DNA from: Thalassobius sp034670005
GTDB lineage: Bacteria > Pseudomonadota > Alphaproteobacteria > Rhodobacterales > Rhodobacteraceae
Reading direction: 5' to 3'
Assembly: GCF_034670005.1 (NCBI RefSeq)
Contig: NZ_JAXMOH010000007.1
Coordinates: 62,001 to 126,000, forward strand
Length of the DNA stretch: 64,000 bases
Every line of letters starts with the position of its first letter. Within the stretch, counting starts at the first letter, position 1. Under the pieces are notes generated by a model that worked only from the letters and a program-made list of their open reading frames with translations, was not told the DNA's origin and ran no database searches. Below, piece by piece: positions 58,258 through 64,000 of the stretch. The translations under genes and the position numbers were made by a program.

Positions 58258-59657
58258 TGGAACCGATTGAAATCGGCCTTTGGGTTTCGGCCTTAATGTT
58301 GCTGCTGGTGTTGTTGGGAATGCGGGTGGCTTTTGCCGCCGGTCTGGCCGGTCTGGTCGGGCTGGTGTGGATTTTCTGGAACAAATTCGATTACGATCCG
58401 GCACGGTTTGGCAAGGCGATGACCATTGCGGTGAAAACCGCCGGTCAGGTGCCGCATTCGAAAGTGTCCAGCCAGGCGCTTTCGCTGATCCCCACCTTCA
58501 TTCTTATTGGCTATCTGGCCTATTACGCCGGGCTGACCAAGGCTTTGTTCGAAGCTGCCAAACGCTGGGTCGGCTGGTTGCCAGGCGGTCTGGCAGTATC
58601 GACCATATTTGCCACTGCCGGTTTCGCCGCTGTTTCCGGCGCTTCGGTGGCGACTGCGGCGGTGTTTGCCCGCATTGCGATCCCCGAGATGCTGCAAGCC
58701 GGATATGACAAACGCTTTGCCGCCGGGGTGGTTGCGGCCGGGGGCACGCTGGCCTCGCTGATTCCGCCTTCGGCTATTCTGGTGATCTATGCGATCATCG
58801 TCGAACAGGATGTCGGCAAGCTATTGCTGGCGGGTTTTATTCCCGGTGCGTTTTCGGCGTTGATCTATGGCGGGCTGATCATTGGGCTGGCTCTGATCAT
58901 TCCGAATTTCGGTCCTCCGGTAAAGGGTTTTACATGGGGTCAGCGGCTGGCGTCGCTGCCGCCGGCCTTTCCGATCTTCTTTGTTGTGCTGATCATCGTA
59001 TTCTTCATCTATAACCCGTTTGGCGGCGATGCCTGGGGCACGCCGACCGAAGGCGGTGCATTGGGGGCTTTTGTGGTATTCCTGATGGCCCTGTACCGGG
59101 GCATGCGCTGGAGCCAGCTAAAGGATGCTCTACTGGAAACCGCAAAACTGAGCGCGATGATCTTTACCATCATCTGGGGCGTGCTGATCTATGTCCGGTT
59201 CCTGGGGTTTGCCGATTTGCCGCGTGCGTTTTCCGGTTGGATTTCCGGGCTGGATCAAAGCCCGATGCTGACGCTGATCATGATCCTGATGGCCTATGCG
59301 GTGTTGGGCATGTTCATGGATGCGATCGGTATGCTGCTGTTGACCCTGCCGGTGGTTTACCCGGCGGTAATGGCGCTTAATGGCGGTGAAATGGTCAGTG
59401 CAGCCGACAGCGCCTTTGGCATGTCCGGTCCGATGTGCGCGATCTGGTTCGGGATTTTGGTGGTGAAAATGGCCGAATTCTGTCTGATCACACCCCCCAT
59501 CGGTCTGAACTGCTTTGTCGTGGCCGGGGTGCGGGACGATCTGAGCGTTCAGGACGTGTTCCGCGGAGTGACGCCGTTTTTCGTGGCGGATGCAGTGACG
59601 ATCGGTTTGCTGATCGCCTTCCCGTGGATTGTGTTGTGGCTGCCATCTCTGGCCTGA
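58257..59657 (+). CDS. dctM: TRAP transporter large permease (DctM family)
   Basis: 466 residues, about twelve membrane segments. Family features include FATAGFAAVSGASVATAAVF, GGTLASLIPPSAILVIYAII, LLLAGFIPGAFSALIYGGL, EGGALGAFVVFLMALYRGM and AVLGMFMDAIGMLLLTLPVV. DctM is the sodium-coupled transport subunit. It starts by overlapping the dctQ stop and ends at a hairpin shared with the convergent DUF1513 gene. Confidence 0.94.
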   Translation: MEPIEIGLWVSALMLLLVLLGMRVAFAAGLAGLVGLVWIFWNKFDYDPARFGKAMTIAVKTAGQVPHSKVSSQALSLIPTFILIGYLAYYAGLTKALFEAAKRWVGWLPGGLAVSTIFATAGFAAVSGASVATAAVFARIAIPEMLQAGYDKRFAAGVVAAGGTLASLIPPSAILVIYAIIVEQDVGKLLLAGFIPGAFSALIYGGLIIGLALIIPNFGPPVKGFTWGQRLASLPPAFPIFFVVLIIVFFIYNPFGGDAWGTPTEGGALGAFVVFLMALYRGMRWSQLKDALLETAKLSAMIFTIIWGVLIYVRFLGFADLPRAFSGWISGLDQSPMLTLIMILMAYAVLGMFMDAIGMLLLTLPVVYPAVMALNGGEMVSAADSAFGMSGPMCAIWFGILVVKMAEFCLITPPIGLNCFVVAGVRDDLSVQDVFRGVTPFFVADAVTIGLLIAFPWIVLWLPSLA

Positions 59658-59676
59658 GGCGGCTGATATTTCAGAA

Positions 59677-59710
59677 GGGCGGGAAATGAGACATTTCCCG
59701 CCCTCAGTTT
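59677..59710. terminator. Hairpin between convergent dctM and DUF1513 genes
   Basis: GGGCGGGAAATG / CATTTCCCGCCC, a perfect 12-bp stem with AGA loop, followed by TCAGTTTT on the plus strand. It lies 19 bp after the dctM stop and directly at the end of the convergent gene. Confidence 0.85.
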
Positions 59711-60798
59711 TACACAATCAACGCCACCAGGTGATTGTCCCATGCAACGGGGTGGTCCACTGCGGTTACGCCGCCGGCCGTGTTATAGCGCAGGACACGA
59801 CCGCTTCCGGCAGTGGCGATATAGCCCGATACGCTGGCGTTCAGTCCACAAACGTCGGTTTCGTCCCAATGTCCGGCAAAGCGGGTTTTGGCGACGTCGA
59901 AGGCCTGTATCATGCCGCCGCGCGGTGACGATATGGCGATTTGGCCACCATCGGCGCTGAACGCGATGGACCCGGCATAATTCCTCATGTTCCGATGCAG
60001 GTCATCGGGTGCCTGCATCAGCTGGGGCGCAGTCGCAGATCCGGGGTGAAATAACCCTATCAGGGGCGGTACGTCGCTGCTGTTGCCCTGCCACTGCATC
60101 GCAAAACCGACCATTCCGTCGGACCGCAGCGACAAATGGCGGATTGAATTGAGCCGCAGCGCGATGTCCAGTTCGGTTACGTCGGTCACGCCGTGATCAA
60201 GGTCGAATGCGGCCAGATTGGCCCGCATGGTGGCCAGGTTGAGCGGCGTGCGGCCCGATTCAGGATGGGTGTCGATGCCGCCATTGGCGATGATAAAACG
60301 ATCCGAACCGGGCAGTCGCAGGATGTCATGTGGTCCCACCCCGCCCGAGGCAAATTCGCCCACCCGGGCATAGCCCCTGGCCCTGTCCCAGAGGCCGATC
60401 CGCCCGGTGCCCCGTTCGAAATCGTTTTCCGTGGTCAGCAACAGCCTGCCATCGGCGCTAAAGGCACCGTGGCCCATGAAATGCCGTCCCTTTGGTGTCT
60501 GCATTTTGGCCAGCACCTGACCGGAAGAACAGTCGATCACTTGGGCAAAGGTGCCGGGGCGGCGGGCAAAGGCCACCGCTTCGGCTTTGGTCGGATGCGC
60601 CGCAGCAGCGTGGCCGCGCCCCTCAAGTGGCACAGAGAACAGGGCGGCCCCTTCTTCGGTCAGTCCGAACAAACGAAAACTGCCATCTGCAAGCTTGGCC
60701 GCAGACAGAAACGCTGGGCTGCCGATATCGGCCCAACTAACCTGTGGGGCAATGCCTGCAGCTAGAAAACCGGCCAGAAAGCTGCGTCTTGTCGTCAT
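59710..60798 (-). CDS. DUF1513 domain periplasmic protein
   Basis: 362 residues. A twin-arginine signal (TTRRSFLAGFLAAGIAPQVS) begins the protein, so it is exported folded. The remainder is a seven-bladed beta-propeller-like chain: GHAAAAHPTKAEAVAFARRP, GRHFMGHGAFSADGRLLLTT, GVGPHDILRLPGSDRFIIAN, NLATMRANLAAFDL, and RNMRNYAGSIAFSADGGQIA are DUF1513 signatures. It follows an imelysin gene by 3 bp. DUF1513 proteins are constant partners of imelysin and di-heme oxidoreductase genes and are thought to act in iron acquisition; the molecular role is not established. Confidence 0.9.
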   Translation of the reverse strand: MTTRRSFLAGFLAAGIAPQVSWADIGSPAFLSAAKLADGSFRLFGLTEEGAALFSVPLEGRGHAAAAHPTKAEAVAFARRPGTFAQVIDCSSGQVLAKMQTPKGRHFMGHGAFSADGRLLLTTENDFERGTGRIGLWDRARGYARVGEFASGGVGPHDILRLPGSDRFIIANGGIDTHPESGRTPLNLATMRANLAAFDLDHGVTDVTELDIALRLNSIRHLSLRSDGMVGFAMQWQGNSSDVPPLIGLFHPGSATAPQLMQAPDDLHRNMRNYAGSIAFSADGGQIAISSPRGGMIQAFDVAKTRFAGHWDETDVCGLNASVSGYIATAGSGRVLRYNTAGGVTAVDHPVAWDNHLVALIV

Positions 60799-60801
60799 AT
60801 C

Positions 60802-61812
60802 TCAATCTCCGTCCAGAGCATTAAAACCGGAAGCGACCCCCAATGCAGCACCCAGATTGGCGCTTTGCTGGTCGCGTATCAGGTCGATGGATTGCCGCAG
60901 CACATCCGCGTGCAGCCAGGCAGATGGATCGGTCAGATCCGCGAAAACCGGATCCTTGATCCGGTTCAGCGCCTCGTCGGCGGCGTCGAAACCGGCCTGC
61001 AACTGGTCCGCCATTTCGGGATGACCCGTGGACAGCAACACGGCGTGTTCCCGCAGGGTGCCAAGCGACAGCTTTATATGGCGCAATGACCGGCCCGAAC
61101 GCCAGGCTTCGGCGCGTTTCGGGCGCGGGCGGTCGAAACTGCCCAGAGGTCGGCCCAGCCTGGTTTCCAAAGTGAATTTCAACCCGGTGGTGAAGGCTTT
61201 GTAAAGTTCCTGCACGACTTCTTCGCGGGTCCTGTAGGGGCTGTCCGCGCTGCCGGGATTGCGCATCGCAACCGCATAGTCGTCGTGCCAGTCCCGGGCG
61301 ATTGCGGTCGTCGTCAACGCGATATCATGGGCGCTGGCGCGGATCAGGGCACAGGCGTAATCGGCTGGGGCGCGAAAACGGGTGTCATAAAGCAGGAATT
61401 CCATCCCGTAAAATCCGCGCCCGGCAATCGACAAATGGGCGAAGCTGTCCGGATCGTGGATTGCCGGGTCCTGTGCTGCCAACAATTGCGACAGCACTTT
61501 GGGGGTAAACCCCTTGCGATCGGGCCAATAGGCAAGACTGAAAGCGCGATTGTCGGCCTCGGTCGGACCGAAGCGCAGGTGACTGACCCGCACCCAGGCA
61601 TCGAAGGCCGCGTTATAGGCTGTCCGAAGCGCTGGAGCTTCGGGGTTGCAATTTGCCTGTGCCGCAGCGTCCAGATCGGCGCTACGTGCCTCCAGCCGGT
61701 CGAAACCGGGCAGGATCAGCTCTGCAATCACCGCCTCGACCGGGTCGGTGGTTTCCGCGGTGGCGGCAATGGGCAAGCATAGGATCAGGGCGGCGATAAG
61801 GGATCGGATCAT
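60802..61812 (-). CDS. Imelysin family protein
   Basis: 336 residues with a Sec signal peptide (LIAALILCLPIAATAE). Imelysin features: LILPGFDRLEARSADLDAAA, FDAWVRVSHLRFGPTEADN, IAGRGFYGMEFLLYDTRF (equivalent to the conserved GxHxxE-like region; here Gly and Glu remain but the His is replaced by Tyr), and LETRLGRPLGSFDRPRPK. Imelysins are periplasmic iron-regulated proteins of uncertain biochemistry. Its ATG directly abuts the stop of the di-heme oxidoreductase gene. Second imelysin-type gene of this cluster. Confidence 0.88.
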   Translation of the reverse strand: MIRSLIAALILCLPIAATAETTDPVEAVIAELILPGFDRLEARSADLDAAAQANCNPEAPALRTAYNAAFDAWVRVSHLRFGPTEADNRAFSLAYWPDRKGFTPKVLSQLLAAQDPAIHDPDSFAHLSIAGRGFYGMEFLLYDTRFRAPADYACALIRASAHDIALTTTAIARDWHDDYAVAMRNPGSADSPYRTREEVVQELYKAFTTGLKFTLETRLGRPLGSFDRPRPKRAEAWRSGRSLRHIKLSLGTLREHAVLLSTGHPEMADQLQAGFDAADEALNRIKDPVFADLTDPSAWLHADVLRQSIDLIRDQQSANLGAALGVASGFNALDGD

Positions 61813-63357
61813 TCAGAGACTTTCCAGAAATAGTATTAAGGAGTGCCGGTCTTCGGCAGACAGGGTGAGGATTTGAGACTGGGCCGTTTGCGCTTCTCCG
61901 CCATGCCACAAGATCGCCTCCAGCAAGGACCGCGCGCGGCCATCGTGCAGGAAACCGGCGCGATCCGAAACCCGCTGAGCCAATCCGACCCCCCAAAGCG
62001 GTGCGGTGCGCCATTCCCGCCCCGTTGCCCGGGCTTCGGGGCGTGAATCAGCCAACCCGTCGCCCATGTCATGCAGCAGGAAGTCGGAATAGGGCCAGAT
62101 CAATTGGAACGAACGCTCTGGCTGATCCGGTAAACGGTGAGTGACGAATTTCGGCCGGTGGCAGGCCGGGCACCCGGCCTGATAGAAAAGTTCCTTGCCG
62201 CGCAATACCTGCGGATCATCCACGTCGCGCCGCGCCGGGACGCCCAGATTGGCGCTGTAGAGCGTTAGCAGATCCAGTGCAGTGGTGTCGGCCTCATATC
62301 CCCGAATATCTGCATCGCCATGGGGGGCCATACGGCAGTCTGTCTGCGCCGGGCTGCAATCGCCCCAAGGGTCGGGAAAGACCGGGGTAGATATGCCCAG
62401 ATCGGTCTGAAAGGCTGCTGCTGCCTGCTGGCGCACCGTAGGTTCTGCGGCCTTGTAACCGAACCGGCCCAGCATCGGTTGGGCATATTCAACCGACCAG
62501 ACGATATTAGCGCGGCCCGAAATGCCGTCGCCGTCGCGGTCCTCGGGATCGGCCAAGGCCAGAATATCCTCGGCTGGGATCGCTTCGATCAGGCCCAGAC
62601 CCAGAAGCGGCGGGGCGACGCGGGGGCTGATCAGGACGGTGTCGGCCAGCGAACCGTAAGCCAGATCGTCCAGCGTCAGTTGTGGCATACGCAGGTCTGC
62701 TGTTCCGTCGATCAGGTCGACCCGGCGCGGTTCATAACGCACTCTGATGCGTGCTTCGGGGGCATGACCGGGGGTGGCGAAATCCTGAATCTGGCTGCCG
62801 TAGGCAGGGTCAGGGGCAGTGGCCAGATATTCCGTGATCGCAGACATTCGAGCATCCGGCGCCGCAGGAACAGCCAGTTTCACCACAAAGGATACGTCGG
62901 TGTCATCCGGGCCGTCCGGGGCGTGACCACGACCATCGCCGATATGGCAGCCGCTACAGGATCGGGTGTTGTAAAGTGGACCCAACCCGTCTGAGGCCTG
63001 GGTCGAAGATGGCGAAGCAATCCAGAGTTTTTCGAACAATGCCCGTCCCAGTTCGAAATCCAGCCGGTTTTCCAGGTTTTTCGCGGCGTGGGAAAACGCC
63101 TTGCCGCCGCCGCGATAGGGTACGGTGGCGGCCCCGGCGGGCTGGTCTTCGAATGGTTCGGGGGCAGAAAAATCGGTGGGCGGGGAAAGCACGGTGGCAA
63201 TTCTGGCCGTCTCATCGACGCTACGGGGCAGCGCGGACAGGTCGGGCGGGTTGAGCGACGGTTCTGCACCAACTGTGGTGCCAAGGCATAGCAGGACAAA
63301 CAGACCGGGCCAAAGCGGCGGTCGTCCGGGGTTGCTATGCGGCGCAAATCTGGTCAT
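61813..63357 (-). CDS. Di-heme oxidoreductase (thiol oxidoreductase, DUF1111 family)
   Basis: 514 residues from ATG 63357, with an N-terminal hydrophobic export segment (LWPGLFVLLCLGTTVGA). Two c-type haem motifs are visible: CSGCHIGDGRGHAPDGPDD and CPACHRPKFVTHRLPDQPER. Between them LALADPEDRDGDGISGRANI and WSVEYAQPMLGRFGYKAAEP are typical of this family. It ends with HDGRARSLLEAILWHGGEAQ. It would be a periplasmic redox enzyme, distantly like MauG-type di-haem proteins. It lies between two imelysin genes, an arrangement associated with iron uptake. Confidence 0.92.
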   Translation of the reverse strand: MTRFAPHSNPGRPPLWPGLFVLLCLGTTVGAEPSLNPPDLSALPRSVDETARIATVLSPPTDFSAPEPFEDQPAGAATVPYRGGGKAFSHAAKNLENRLDFELGRALFEKLWIASPSSTQASDGLGPLYNTRSCSGCHIGDGRGHAPDGPDDTDVSFVVKLAVPAAPDARMSAITEYLATAPDPAYGSQIQDFATPGHAPEARIRVRYEPRRVDLIDGTADLRMPQLTLDDLAYGSLADTVLISPRVAPPLLGLGLIEAIPAEDILALADPEDRDGDGISGRANIVWSVEYAQPMLGRFGYKAAEPTVRQQAAAAFQTDLGISTPVFPDPWGDCSPAQTDCRMAPHGDADIRGYEADTTALDLLTLYSANLGVPARRDVDDPQVLRGKELFYQAGCPACHRPKFVTHRLPDQPERSFQLIWPYSDFLLHDMGDGLADSRPEARATGREWRTAPLWGVGLAQRVSDRAGFLHDGRARSLLEAILWHGGEAQTAQSQILTLSAEDRHSLILFLESL

Positions 63358-63424
63358 GCGGCTGCCTGGCTGGAAAAGAAAGGGCGAATGGCGGGCGCAG
63401 TTGCGCCCACCAGTTGGCTCGGGT

Positions 63425-64000
63425 TTACTGGAACACCGTAGACGGATTGTCGAGGCTGTCAGAGCCTTCGACCGGCGTTTGTTCCAGCCCCAGAACCTTG
63501 ACCACGCGTTCGATTGATTTGGTCTGATCGACCAATCCATTGACACCCCCCATGATCAGCGCTTCGCCCTCGGTGTTGCCGCGTTCCAGCATCTGGTCAT
63601 AGGCAAAACCATTATCGGCAGCGTCTTTCAGGGCGGTGAGCGCGCCCATGGTTGCGTCGAACTTGGCCTTCATTTCCGCATCCAGAGCGGCGTCTTTGGT
63701 GACGACCAGATCGGTCAGGGCCGGGCCTTCGACAATGCTGCCGTCAACGCGGGTGTAGTGACCGAGATAGATGTTCTGGATACCCTTGCCGTCGTAATAA
63801 TGGCTGTTGTGGCTGTTGTCGGAAAAACAATCCTGTTCTTCTTCCGGATCATTCAGCATCAGACCCAGACGCATTCGTTCCCCGGCCAGTTCGCCATAGG
63901 ACAGGCTGCCCATGCCGGTCAGTATTGCGCTCAGCCCAGCGGTTTCATCGGCCAGAACATTGGCGCGGGCCTCACCACCTTCGGCCCATTGCGCCGCCAT
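63425..64000 (-). CDS. Imelysin family protein (IrpA/ICMP-like), 5' end outside window
   Basis: C-terminal 191 residues only; the frame is open to the right window edge and the Met at the border is probably internal, because the family is about 400 residues long. GELAGERMRLGLMLNDPEEE, the segment DCFSDNSHNSHYYDGKGIQN and YLGHYTRVDGSIVEGPALTD are characteristic of the iron-regulated imelysin IrpA/ICMP. It is exported in homologues. It is the first gene seen of the leftward cluster imelysin, di-heme oxidoreductase, imelysin, DUF1513. Confidence 0.9.
   Translation of the reverse strand: MAAQWAEGGEARANVLADETAGLSAILTGMGSLSYGELAGERMRLGLMLNDPEEEQDCFSDNSHNSHYYDGKGIQNIYLGHYTRVDGSIVEGPALTDLVVTKDAALDAEMKAKFDATMGALTALKDAADNGFAYDQMLERGNTEGEALIMGGVNGLVDQTKSIERVVKVLGLEQTPVEGSDSLDNPSTVFQ

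Noticed and set aside
1..64000. tRNA, rRNA, CRISPR, prophage or insertion sequence
   Set aside because: No cloverleaf-like gap sequence, no regular repeat-spacer units and no transposase, integrase or phage structural genes were seen.

Overview
The window is one 64-kb contig segment of a GC-rich alphaproteobacterium, most probably a Rhodobacteraceae/Roseobacter-type marine organism. The inference rests on gene content and order: radA-cvpA-purF, dnaB-alr-mlaE-mlaF, surE-pcm-nlpD, pyrC-pyrE, a DctPQM TRAP transporter, a CoxD/CoxE-XdhC molybdenum-hydroxylase maturation set, an imelysin/di-heme oxidoreductase/DUF1513 cluster, and short GC-rich interspersed elements between genes. No rRNA, tRNA, CRISPR array, integrase or transposase was recognised.

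Layout. 1-3.0 kb is core: a CPA2 antiporter running off the left edge, then an Lrp/AsnC regulator divergent from 4-hydroxyphenylpyruvate dioxygenase (hppD). 3.0-12.1 kb is an accessory block inserted between hppD and ppsA. It holds an IetAS-type anti-phage pair (AAA ATPase plus subtilisin-like protease), a tight minus-strand operon of four unknown genes (one apparently frame-disrupted), an AbiEii-like nucleotidyltransferase with a 97-residue partner and a palindromic operator, and a DUF4365 (PD-(D/E)XK-like) protein. After ppsA (12.1-14.5 kb) comes another accessory gene with a HEPN-like R-x4-H motif. The gaps between these accessory genes carry a family of degenerate repeats.

16.1-30.6 kb: a large Roseobacter-type protein with a PilP-like tail, a SIMPL protein, metY divergent from a glyoxalase-fold gene, two tandem family-2-like glycosyltransferases, a DEAD-box helicase, and surE-pcm-nlpD with an SDR, a DUF2199 protein and a small PilP-like protein. 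30.8-43.8 kb is housekeeping: purF, cvpA and radA (with a Na/Pi symporter inserted), membrane proteins, mlaF-mlaE-alr, dnaB, pyrE and pyrC. 43.9-50.2 kb: a hydrolase-like protein followed by a translationally coupled operon of three glycosyltransferases (one fused to a degenerate sulfotransferase-like domain) and one sulfotransferase, suggesting synthesis or decoration of a surface glycan. 50.4-55.7 kb: coxD, coxE, xdhC and a molybdopterin-binding protein, without the CO dehydrogenase structural genes. 55.7-59.7 kb: a flavodoxin and a DctP-DctQ-DctM transporter with an internal terminator-like hairpin. 59.7-64 kb: a periplasmic, probably iron-related cluster read leftwards (imelysin/IrpA-like, di-heme oxidoreductase, imelysin, DUF1513).

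Coordinates and starts were chosen by reading Shine-Dalgarno sequences, overlaps and family N-termini. Family names come from recognised motifs, not from database searches.
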